From contig DATDRF010000217.1 of assembly GCA_035291905.1 (NCBI GenBank), positions 1-23,158 of the forward strand: a stretch of 23,158 nt of DNA, written 5' to 3'. The notes under the pieces were generated by a model. The model had not been told where the DNA came from and did no database searches. It was given only the letters and a program-made list of their open reading frames with translations. Below, one piece after another: positions 8,042 through 14,120 of this stretch (position 1 is its first letter; each line of letters starts with the position of its first letter). The translations under genes and the position numbers were made by a program. The DNA is from JACPLA01 sp035291905 (GTDB lineage: Bacteria > Bacteroidota > Ignavibacteria > UBA10030).

Positions 8042-10234
8042 ATGGCGGGCTTATCCATCAAGCTTCCCAACAAAAAGACTCTGGTCGGAATTGGCATAGC
8101 GCTCGGATCTCTTCTCATTACTCTTCTCTTTTTCAGGTCTTCTTTCGTCTACGACACACTCGGAGTTGACATTTTTCAGGCTCTCGAGCATAAAGGGCCC
8201 GATCTCCTTATGCGGATAAGGGGGGAACGCGCTCATTCCGACAATATCGTGATGATCCGGATAGACGAATACACCATCAATATGGTCGGGACCTACCCTG
8301 TTCCGCGAGACCAGGTGGGGACGGTGATGGCACTTCTCGGCGCCTACGGCGCCAAGGCCGTCGCGTTCGATATCTTCCTTGATCCACCTACAGAACGCGA
8401 CAGCGCTGAATCGGAAGTTATGGTCCAGCTCCTTGAAAAGACGCCGAATGACTTCCATATTATCGGCCCGTTCGTCCCTTCGAAAACCCAGCAATCGGAT
8501 ATTGCCGCCCAAGAGGACAGTTCTGCCGACGTTGTGGTCGGCCGGTTTGGCGTCCCCGCTCCCGAGGGACTTCCATTTCCCAAAGCACCCTACCTCGAGG
8601 TCTATCCGTTCGAAGCACTCGCACAGGCCAGTACGGGGGTAGGTCATGCCATTCTCATCCCTGATTCGGCAGACGGCATCATACGGTCAGTCCCCCTCTT
8701 CATCCAGTATTATGGGAAGCTCTACCCGTCCCTAGGACTTGCACTGGCCATGAACGAACTGGACCTGAGGAACAAGCCGATTTCGTTCGAACCGACGGAC
8801 GAAGGTGCCTTGATCCGCTGGGGAAATCTCGAGATACCAACGGGGCCTGAGGGCGACATGCATATCAATTTTATCGGCAATAATGACGTTATCCCCTCGG
8901 TTTCCTTCTATGATGTGCTTGACAAGGGAGTTCAGCAGGACGAACAGTTCATGAGTCAGTTCAAAGGGAAGGTCTGCATAATCGGGCCGACAACACGAAC
9001 GGTCGGCGATTACTATGCCATGCCCTTTTCCGAGCAAACGCCCGGATATTTGGCCCATGCGAATGTGTACGACATGATTGTCACAAACAATTTCATCCAC
9101 CGTGCAGGAGCAGGAGTTCAGATATTGATTCTGATCATTCTGATAAGCGCGGTCGGATTTGTGGCAACCAGCAAACCTATGCGCATTGGCGTCGTCACGC
9201 TGCTTGCGGTGATCGTAGTCTATGCTGTTTTCGTTTATTTCGCTTTTACCGGTGGTGCAATCGTTTACAGCCTCATCGAACCGTTCTTCGGTATGTCCCT
9301 CTGTTTTGTCGCCACCGTTTCATTCCGCGCCGCGACAGAGGGGAAACAGCGCAAGATGATCACCAACATGTTTGAACGGTATGTCGATAAGACGGTGGTT
9401 CAACAGCTTATCGACGACCCAAAGATGCTCAAGCTGGGCGGGGAAATGAAGGAGATCACGCTCCTCTTTTCGGATATCAAGGGATTCACCACAATCTCCG
9501 AAAAGCTGGGGCCGGAGAATCTCGTCAAGCTCATCAATGCGTATCTGAACGAAATGACGTACGTGATCATGAAGCATCGCGGCACTGTGGACAAATTCAT
9601 CGGCGATGCAATCATGGCTTTCTGGGGCGCTCCCATCGATGACCCCGACGCCCCGTTCCACGCCTGCGCCGCCGCTCTCGAAATGCAAAGCCGCCTTGAG
9701 GCATTTCAGGCGAGATGGAAGAAGCATGGGGACATAGTCATAAAACAGCGAGTGGGGATCAACACGGGGCCATGCATCGTCGGAAACATGGGATCGGAAT
9801 CGAAGTTCAACTATACGGCCATGGGCGATGCGGTGAACGTTGCATCGCGGCTTGAAAGCGTGAACAAGCAGTTCGGAACATATATCATGATGAGTGAATT
9901 CACTCACCAGAGGATCGCGAAGAGGGTCCATTCACGCGAGATCGACAAGGTTGTCGTCATGGGAAAAACCGAGCCCATCAGGATCTACGAACTGATGGGA
10001 CTGACCGACAAGCCGATCGGTGAGCAGATGAAGAACTTCCTCGAGGCTTACAACGAGGGAATCCAGGCATATCAGCAACGAAAATGGGATGAGGGGATCG
10101 CGTTGATGGAACATGCGATGAAGCAGGTACCAAACGATCCGGTATGTCAGTTGTATGTCGAGAGGATGAGACTCTTCCAGCTGAATCCGCCCGACGCACA
10201 ATGGAACGGTGTCTTTGTGCTCGGATCGAAGTAG
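8042..10234 (+). CDS. CHASE2-domain class III adenylate cyclase
   Basis: 730 residues. TM helix at about 14-31, extracytoplasmic CHASE2 sensor at about 35-345, three closely spaced TM helices (about 356-375, 382-402, 405-428), class III cyclase domain at about 440-655, and a TPR-like helical pair at 665-705. All catalytic positions are present: metal aspartates D478 (LLFSDIKGF) and D522 (FIGDAIMAFWG), purine-selecting K518 and T592 (NYTAMGDAVN), and transition-state N599 and R603 (ASRLE). The Lys/Thr pair is that of bacterial ATP-using cyclases such as cyanobacterial CyaC, so cAMP is the expected product. It would report an unknown periplasmic signal to the cytoplasm. ATG at 8042 follows AAGGA at 5 nt. 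It is transcribed divergently from the envelope operon and ends at a strong terminator. No HAMP domain or partner gene is adjacent. Confidence 0.95.
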   Translation: MAGLSIKLPNKKTLVGIGIALGSLLITLLFFRSSFVYDTLGVDIFQALEHKGPDLLMRIRGERAHSDNIVMIRIDEYTINMVGTYPVPRDQVGTVMALLGAYGAKAVAFDIFLDPPTERDSAESEVMVQLLEKTPNDFHIIGPFVPSKTQQSDIAAQEDSSADVVVGRFGVPAPEGLPFPKAPYLEVYPFEALAQASTGVGHAILIPDSADGIIRSVPLFIQYYGKLYPSLGLALAMNELDLRNKPISFEPTDEGALIRWGNLEIPTGPEGDMHINFIGNNDVIPSVSFYDVLDKGVQQDEQFMSQFKGKVCIIGPTTRTVGDYYAMPFSEQTPGYLAHANVYDMIVTNNFIHRAGAGVQILILIILISAVGFVATSKPMRIGVVTLLAVIVVYAVFVYFAFTGGAIVYSLIEPFFGMSLCFVATVSFRAATEGKQRKMITNMFERYVDKTVVQQLIDDPKMLKLGGEMKEITLLFSDIKGFTTISEKLGPENLVKLINAYLNEMTYVIMKHRGTVDKFIGDAIMAFWGAPIDDPDAPFHACAAALEMQSRLEAFQARWKKHGDIVIKQRVGINTGPCIVGNMGSESKFNYTAMGDAVNVASRLESVNKQFGTYIMMSEFTHQRIAKRVHSREIDKVVVMGKTEPIRIYELMGLTDKPIGEQMKNFLEAYNEGIQAYQQRKWDEGIALMEHAMKQVPNDPVCQLYVERMRLFQLNPPDAQWNGVFVLGSK

Positions 10235-10255
10235 AAAGAGGCTTATAGAATGAAG

Positions 10256-10287
10256 AAAGCCGCTGAGGAATCAGCGGCTTTTTCTTT
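10256..10287 (+). terminator. Intrinsic terminator of the cyclase gene
   Basis: An 11-bp perfect stem (AAAGCCGCTGA / TCAGCGGCTTT) with loop GGAA is followed by a T-run, 21 nt after the cyclase stop codon. On the minus strand the same stem has an A-rich 5' side that reads as T-rich after it, so it may also stop transcription coming from higBA. Confidence 0.92.
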
Positions 10288-10320
10288 GTGTAACTTCGCG
10301 CGACTTCGTGTTTCTTCGTG
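10281..10320. repeat. Four 10-bp-phased CTTCGTG repeats
   Basis: Four decamers stand head to tail with the heptamer always at the same place: CTTTGTG, CTTCGCG, CTTCGTG, CTTCGTG, each preceded by three variable bases. The first overlaps the T-run of the cyclase terminator and the last abuts GTTATGC. Spacing equals one DNA helical turn. Confidence 0.75.
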
Positions 10321-10353
10321 TTATGCATCATGGCCGCCCGCCAGTGGTGAGGG

Positions 10354-10632
10354 TCAGTCGGAGAGGTGGACGCGAAGTTTCTTTCCCAAGGCTTTTGCGT
10401 ACTTTCCAAGAGTGGAAAGACGGATATCCTCGGCGTGGTTTTCAATCCGAGAAATGGCGGATTTCTTCGTTCGGAGTTTTCGGGCAATCGCTTCTTGCGT
10501 GATACCGGCTTTTTCTCGAGCCCGCCGAAGCATGACACTGAATTCAAATGCCTCGTATCCGCCTTCGAAGTTCTCGGCAAACTTTGGGCTCCGATTCTTT
10601 CGACGTTCTATGTATCTTTCGACATCACTCAT
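10354..10632 (-). CDS. higA: HigA-type XRE/HTH antitoxin
   Basis: 92 residues. A helix-turn-helix of the XRE/Cro family lies at about 34-88: LRRAREKAGITQEAIARKL, then KKSAISRIENHAEDIRLSTL, then KYAKALGKKLRVHL. It should neutralise the RelE/HigB-fold toxin encoded directly upstream and repress the shared promoter. ATG at 10632 overlaps the toxin stop (ATGA, 4 nt) and follows AAAGGAGA. The toxin-before-antitoxin order is the hallmark of HigBA as against RelBE. The 32-residue N-terminal extension before the HTH is usual for this group. Confidence 0.88.
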   Translation of the reverse strand: MSDVERYIERRKNRSPKFAENFEGGYEAFEFSVMLRRAREKAGITQEAIARKLRTKKSAISRIENHAEDIRLSTLGKYAKALGKKLRVHLSD

Positions 10633-10982
10633 GATTGTTTTCTCCTTTGAAAATGCTCAGCCCGACGATTTTCAGCCAACTCGATTTCCCGCTGTGGGGT
10701 TTTCTGTTGTTTCTTCGAAAAACCACCTGTCAGGATCAACAGACTCGATGCGTCGAAGTACCCCAAGAACCGGTAACTGTTTCCGCCAATCTGCGCTCGG
10801 ATCTCCCAGAGATCTTCTGTGCCGACTAATTTCTTGAAATATTGCTGTGGAACCGTGTCCAGCCTTTCCACCAATCGAAGTACCCATGCGACTTTCTGGG
10901 CGTGTCGATCCGGAAGAGAGTCCAGGAATTCCTCAACAGGACATTTTCCTGCGGACGTCCGGTAGAATCGTATTGTCCGCAC
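10629..10982 (-). CDS. higB: HigB-type (Gp49-like) RelE-fold toxin
   Basis: 117 residues from GTG 10982. It matches the phage-derived Gp49-like/HigB group: RTIRFYRTSAGKCPVEEFLDSL, the core KKLVGTEDLWEIRAQIGGNSYR, and the C-terminal GGFSKKQQKTPQREIELAENR. Members are ribosome-dependent mRNA endonucleases held in check by the HTH antitoxin. The basic, glutamine-rich C-terminus runs into the antitoxin start (ATGA overlap), giving coupled translation. No Shine-Dalgarno precedes GTG; a promoter-like pair (TTGACT, 17 nt, TAACTT, 11020-10992) ends only 9 nt before the initiator G, so the message may be nearly leaderless. An ATG at 11010 is out of frame. Confidence 0.87.
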   Translation of the reverse strand: MRTIRFYRTSAGKCPVEEFLDSLPDRHAQKVAWVLRLVERLDTVPQQYFKKLVGTEDLWEIRAQIGGNSYRFLGYFDASSLLILTGGFSKKQQKTPQREIELAENRRAEHFQRRKQS

Positions 10983-10991
10983 AAAGGAAGT

Positions 10992-11020
10992 TAACGTATT
11001 TGTGAACCATAGTCAAGAGC
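10992..11020 (-). promoter_or_regulatory. Possible higBA promoter
   Basis: On the minus strand TTGACT (11020-11015) is followed after 17 nt by TAACTT (11 bases before the GTG codon's end). The -35 is near consensus and the -10 is weak. If used, transcription starts at or next to the GTG start codon of higB. Confidence 0.3.
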
Positions 11021-11034
11021 GGGCTGCCACGAAC

Positions 11035-11191
11035 GCATAACACGCCGCACTACGACGCTCGCTTGTTTGTAGAGCGCTTTGAAAACCGTGACAAAGACAA
11101 AAGAACTCGCTCAATGCTGTTTGTTCCTGACTTAGATTAGAATTGTTTATAGGTCGCAAACAGCACTGCGTAGTGCAGCGAGACGTTATGT
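11035..11191. repeat. Long imperfect inverted repeat resembling an integron attC site
   Basis: GCATAAC at 11035 and GTTATGT at 11185 form the outer boxes. Inside them GCACTACG (11047-11054) pairs perfectly with CGTAGTGC (11168-11175), and TGTTTG pairs with CAAACA further in. Between the outer and inner boxes is an unpaired stretch of unequal length (5 versus 8 nt). The R box / unpaired spacer / L box / long variable loop plan is that of attC recombination sites, at VCR-like length. The outer boxes deviate from the RYYYAAC/GTTRRRY consensus at one position. No integrase gene is in the window. Read on the minus strand it lies directly upstream of higBA. It could instead be another stem-loop family. 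Confidence 0.4.
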
Positions 11192-11252
11192 TTTTGACGA
11201 AGATGTTACACGAAGGGCTGATTCGAATCCTCAAGTCACGAAGAGCCATGAA

Positions 11253-11308
11253 GTTGGATCCCCCAAAGAAAGGTTTCGTCGGGGCGGCGAGATTCGAACT
11301 CGCGACCT
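11253..11308 (-). repeat. Direct repeat, distal copy (tRNA-Pro 3' end plus flank)
   Basis: 56 bp that match 11574-11629 at 55 positions (the one difference is T11259 versus C11580). They cover the T-arm, the 3' acceptor strand and 26 bp beyond the tRNA 3' end. Offset between copies is 321 bp. Confidence 0.95.
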
Positions 11309-11340
11309 TGGCGCCGAAGGCGCCACGCGCTAGCCAGGCT
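11279..11340 (-). pseudogene. 5'-truncated tRNA-Pro remnant with a foreign anticodon arm
   Basis: Compared with the intact tRNA-Pro at 11600-11674, this copy keeps the D-loop and 3' D-stem (11326-11340, 15 of 15 identical), the variable loop, T-arm and 3' acceptor strand, but has lost the 5' acceptor strand and 5' D-stem. The 17-nt anticodon arm is replaced, at exactly the same length, by a GC-rich palindrome (TGGCG, loop CCTTCGG, CGCCA). Its loop has C instead of the universal U33, so it cannot act as a normal tRNA. The stop codon of the GIY-YIG gene (TAG, 11330-11332) lies inside its D-loop. Confidence 0.85.
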
Positions 11341-11572
11341 TCTTCAGATGCTCAAGAAATCGGCCCGCGCCTCGTGATTTAATCTTCAACTCAATCCTGT
11401 TTGCCTCCGACCGCGTATCAGTCTCAATGACATGCACAAGTCTCCATGGAATCCCATGTATCGTGGATTTGTTCCCACCGCAGTTGTGCTCATTGATGTG
11501 GTTTTCCAGATCCATTGCACTTCCAGTATAGTACCGTCCCGTGCTGTCGCTCTGCAGAATGTACACAAACAC
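11330..11572 (-). CDS. Small GIY-YIG-family protein inserted between tRNA-Pro copies
   Basis: 80 residues from GTG 11572. Single-domain GIY-YIG (UvrC N-terminal/COG2827-like): MFVYILQSDSTGRYYTGSA contains both signature tyrosines, and E in SEANRIELKIK matches the metal-binding glutamate. The arginine that follows the second tyrosine by ten residues in I-TevI (R27) is His here (DLENHINEHN), so nuclease activity is doubtful. The frame extends 5 codons upstream to a TTG, but GTG gives the usual family N-terminus and is preceded at 7 nt by GGGGGG. The gene begins 27 nt past the 3' end of tRNA-Pro, inside the direct repeat. Its last codons (KPG-stop) are read from the truncated tRNA copy. Confidence 0.85.
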   Translation of the reverse strand: MFVYILQSDSTGRYYTGSAMDLENHINEHNCGGNKSTIHGIPWRLVHVIETDTRSEANRIELKIKSRGAGRFLEHLKKPG

Positions 11573-11573
11573 C

Positions 11574-11629
11574 GTTGGACCCCCCAAAGAAAGGTTTCGT
11601 CGGGGCGGCGAGATTCGAACTCGCGACCT
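11574..11629 (-). repeat. Direct repeat, proximal copy (3' end of intact tRNA-Pro plus flank)
   Basis: Partner of 11253-11308 (55 of 56 identical). The pair brackets the GIY-YIG gene in the way attL/attR copies bracket a tRNA-targeting element. Confidence 0.95.
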
Positions 11630-11674
11630 CTTGGTCCCGAACCAAGCGCGCTAGCCAGGCTGCGCCACGCCCCG
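11600..11674 (-). tRNA. tRNA-Pro (anticodon CGG)
   Basis: A complete cloverleaf on the minus strand: 7-bp acceptor stem CGGGGCG/CGCCCCG, D-arm GCGC...GCGC, anticodon stem CTTGG/CCAAG with loop TTCGGGA (U33, anticodon CGG, G37 as usual for proline), T-arm GCGAG-TTCGAAT-CTCGC, discriminator A. CCA is not encoded. It reads CCG codons. A Bacteroidota-type promoter lies upstream and a GIY-YIG gene directly downstream. Confidence 0.96.
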
Positions 11675-11691
11675 AGGCTACATATGACCAC

Positions 11692-11723
11692 CAAAGATAG
11701 CAAAAAAATCCAAAAAACTCAAA
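11692..11723 (-). promoter_or_regulatory. Bacteroidota-type promoter of tRNA-Pro
   Basis: On the minus strand TTTG (11723-11720), a 20-nt T-rich spacer, and TATCTTTG (11699-11692) fit the -33 TTTG / -7 TAnnTTTG consensus of the Bacteroidota housekeeping sigma factor exactly. It would start transcription about 10 nt before the tRNA. Confidence 0.65.
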
Positions 11724-11747
11724 AACGTCAGACGGATGGTTTAACCA

Positions 11748-11851
11748 CACCTGCCCGCCTCATAGATTCTCATCCGGCAGGCGGGGAGAACACCCCGTAG
11801 AAAACACGGGGCAAGCAGAGGAGGCACAGAGGACAACAGAGGAAAACGATA
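11748..11851. other. miaA-tRNA-Pro spacer with two hairpins and phased CAGAG repeats
   Basis: Two short hairpins: CCCGCCT/AGGCGGG (11754-11760 with 11779-11785) and CCCCGT/ACGGGG (11793-11798 with 11806-11811). Neither has a U-run after it on the minus strand, so neither is a convincing miaA terminator. CAGAG recurs at 11816, 11827 and 11837, about one helical turn apart. The stretch 11803-11828 recurs at 15237-15261. Confidence 0.6.
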
Positions 11852-12817
11852 TCAGACCGGCAGCGCAAGGATACTTGATGCAGTCTCCTCAAAGTCTCTA
11901 TCTGAACTTACCGGCAGCCAGCGAATCCGCTTGTCTGCTCTGAACCATGTCATTTGCCTCTTCGCAAAACGCCGCGTGTTCAGCTTGATAAGACTGACCG
12001 CTTCATCGAGAGAGGTCTTTTTCTCAAGATGTTCAAACAACTCCTTGTATCCCACCGTGTTCAACGCGTTCAGATTAGCGTGATAACCGTGTGATTTGAG
12101 CCAACGGACCTCATCCAGCAACCCCTGCTTCATCATTCCGACAACCCTCTCATCAATGTGTTTGTAGAGAAGAGCACGTTCCCACAAAGGGGCTACCATG
12201 ATGAAGTTCGAAAGGGGGTTCCTTTTTTGTTCAGAGAAGTGAACCGAAAGGGGCTTCCCGGTACTATAATAGACCTCAAGGGCCCTCATGACTCGTCTCG
12301 CCTTTGGTTCGCGCGCCATCGCTTGTGCGGTTGCAGGATCGACATGTTCGAGTTTCTTCAACAGACCGCTGATCCCCTCCCTTTCGAGGTCCCTCTCGAG
12401 CCTTTCCCTTACTTCCGGATCCTTTCCCGGGCCGTCGAAGAACCCGTCCACAAGCGCTTTCACGTACAGGCCTGAACCTCCGACCACAAGAGCGCTCTTT
12501 CCCCGTTTCTGAATCTCTTCCAAAACTCCCCTCGCCTGCACCCCATATTCCCCCGCGCTGTATTCCTGATTTGGGTCGAGAATGTCAATAAAGTGATGTG
12601 GGACTTTGGAGCGGTCGGAATCCGATGGTTTTGCGGTGCCAATGGTGAGGTGTCGGTAGATCTGACGGGAATCTGCGGAAACGATCTCAGCGTCCATTCT
12701 GCGGGCAAGCAGAAGAGAAAGTGCAGTCTTGCCTGATGCGGTGGGCCCGACGATGATGGTGGTCGTTCCGACGGATGGGTTGGATTGTGCTCCCCGTGCG
12801 GGCATGTCATTTTCCAT
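11852..12817 (-). CDS. miaA: tRNA dimethylallyltransferase
   Basis: 321 residues, normal for the family. MiaA transfers a dimethylallyl group to N6 of A37 in tRNAs reading UNN codons. P-loop GPTASGKT at 24-31, then the family motifs SADSRQIYR, TIGTAKPS, HHFIDILDP, VGGSGLYVKAL and near the C-terminus RRFAKRQMTWFR. ATG at 12817 follows AAGGG and overlaps the pcm stop by 11 nt. A second ATG four codons on is also possible. Last gene of the folP-GT2-pcm-miaA run. Its usual substrates do not include the tRNA-Pro gene encoded just downstream. Confidence 0.97.
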   Translation of the reverse strand: MENDMPARGAQSNPSVGTTTIIVGPTASGKTALSLLLARRMDAEIVSADSRQIYRHLTIGTAKPSDSDRSKVPHHFIDILDPNQEYSAGEYGVQARGVLEEIQKRGKSALVVGGSGLYVKALVDGFFDGPGKDPEVRERLERDLEREGISGLLKKLEHVDPATAQAMAREPKARRVMRALEVYYSTGKPLSVHFSEQKRNPLSNFIMVAPLWERALLYKHIDERVVGMMKQGLLDEVRWLKSHGYHANLNALNTVGYKELFEHLEKKTSLDEAVSLIKLNTRRFAKRQMTWFRADKRIRWLPVSSDRDFEETASSILALPV

Positions 12818-13448
12818 TCCATCCCTTTTTCCCTATCAAAGGGACAAACTTGAATCCGTACACCTCCTTCGACCCGAATCCCTCCTCCTTCTTCGTGATC
12901 ACGCGCAGCTTCTGCATGTCGAGGTCGCCGACCGGAATCACCAACCGGCCGCCGACTACGAGCTGATTCAGCAACGCATCGGGAACCTCCGGCGCCGCCG
13001 CTGTGACGATGATCGCGTCGTATGGGGCAAATTCGGACCACCCGACCGTGCCGTCTCCGCACAGGGTGGCTATTCGATAGCCGAGACGCTCGAGGAGTTT
13101 GCGCGTCTGGAGGAAGAGCTCCATGTGGCGCTCAATTGTGAAGACCCTGCATCCCATCTCGGCAAGGACCGCAGCCTGATAGCCGGAGCCCGTCCCGACT
13201 TCGAGGATCTTCTGACCTGCTGCAACCGCGAGCTCCTGAGTCATGAACGCCACGGTATATGGCTGAGAGATTGTCTGCTGCTTGGCAATTGGCAACGCAG
13301 TGTCATCGTAGGAACGGTTGATAAAAGGTTCTTTGACAAAAAGGTGTCTCTCCAGTCTCCCCATCACTTCCATCACTTTTTCATCCGTTATACCTCTCTC
13401 CCGCAGCAGTGCAACCATCTCCTTTCGTTCGTCGTCGAATCGGGGCAT
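12807..13448 (-). CDS. pcm: Protein-L-isoaspartate O-methyltransferase
   Basis: 213 residues. It methylates L-isoaspartyl residues of damaged proteins using S-adenosylmethionine, starting their repair. Motifs: PIAKQQTISQPYTVAFMTQ (substrate loop, S61), SAM-binding EVGTGSGYQAAVLAEMG (83-99), GDGTVGW, and VVGGRLVIPVGD. The start is ATG 13448 rather than the TTG one codon earlier, because AAGGAG lies 5 nt before it. It overlaps the preceding glycosyltransferase stop by one base (TGATG), implying coupled translation. Confidence 0.96.
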   Translation of the reverse strand: MPRFDDERKEMVALLRERGITDEKVMEVMGRLERHLFVKEPFINRSYDDTALPIAKQQTISQPYTVAFMTQELAVAAGQKILEVGTGSGYQAAVLAEMGCRVFTIERHMELFLQTRKLLERLGYRIATLCGDGTVGWSEFAPYDAIIVTAAAPEVPDALLNQLVVGGRLVIPVGDLDMQKLRVITKKEEGFGSKEVYGFKFVPLIGKKGWNGK

Positions 13449-14116
13449 CAATACTCCTTAAGAACCGTTTGAACAAACTTTTTTGTGGTTTTCCAGTACG
13501 TCATATGGCTTTTTTCCCCGTCGTACCGGGTCTGAATGCCTACTGATGAGAACGTGAAGGAATGCTTTGCTGCCTTGATCAACAATTCGGTCTCCGCTTC
13601 GAATCCCATTGCCTCGATATTCAATGCCTTCAGGACCTCCACTCCGATGAGACGATACCCGCATTGACTGTCGGGTATCGTTACGCCAATTCTTGAAGAG
13701 ACCATCCATGAAGTAATGGCGTTTGACAGCTTGCGTTCGAAAGGCATCCTGGAACCCCATCGTTTGCGGGACCCCAGAACGATATTACTCCCTTTGTTTC
13801 GTCGCTCTTCAATGAAGAGATCCAGATCGGCGGGATCATGTTGGAGGTCGGCGTCCATTGTTACGACTGCGTCGATTCCCGGTTTCTCACGTAAAGTCCC
13901 AAATCCGCGCTGAAGTGCCTTCCCTTTCCCACCGTTCCTTTCAAGAGCTATGAGGTCAACACCGGCTTCCGCCGCCACCCTTCCCGTTTCGTCTGTCGAG
14001 CCGTCATCCACCACAAGAATGTCGCCCGATGGGAGACGGCGTTTCAAGTCAAGCAGGAGCGCCGGCAGCGTTGCGGATGCGTTAAAGGCAGGAATAAGAA
14101 CCACTGTTCGATTCAT
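13448..14116 (-). CDS. Family 2 glycosyltransferase (polyprenyl-phosphate glycosyltransferase-like)
   Basis: 222 residues, a single soluble GT-A domain. Nucleotide-sugar motifs VVDDGSTDET (D37/D38) and TMDADLQHDP (DAD 88-90), and the later GYRLI and MGFEAETELLIKA, are typical of the DPM1/DPG-synthase branch, which moves a sugar from a nucleotide to polyprenyl phosphate on the inner face of the membrane. No C-terminal membrane helices are present, so it may need a partner or act at the surface of the membrane. The sugar and acceptor cannot be told from sequence. It starts 4 nt after folP. Confidence 0.88.
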   Translation of the reverse strand: MNRTVVLIPAFNASATLPALLLDLKRRLPSGDILVVDDGSTDETGRVAAEAGVDLIALERNGGKGKALQRGFGTLREKPGIDAVVTMDADLQHDPADLDLFIEERRNKGSNIVLGSRKRWGSRMPFERKLSNAITSWMVSSRIGVTIPDSQCGYRLIGVEVLKALNIEAMGFEAETELLIKAAKHSFTFSSVGIQTRYDGEKSHMTYWKTTKKFVQTVLKEY

Positions 14117-14120
14117 AACG

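Noticed and set aside
8051..8647. 198-codon minus-strand frame inside the cyclase gene
   Set aside because: Antisense to the CHASE2 domain; no family resemblance and no upstream signals.
11279..11340. A functional tRNA-Glu (loop reads TTC)
   Set aside because: No 5' acceptor strand or 5' D-stem, and C in place of U33, so no cloverleaf can form.
11432..11800. Overlapping plus- and minus-strand frames across tRNA-Pro
   Set aside because: They translate straight through the tRNA (for example FVGAARFELAT-like peptides), a common artefact of tRNA genes.
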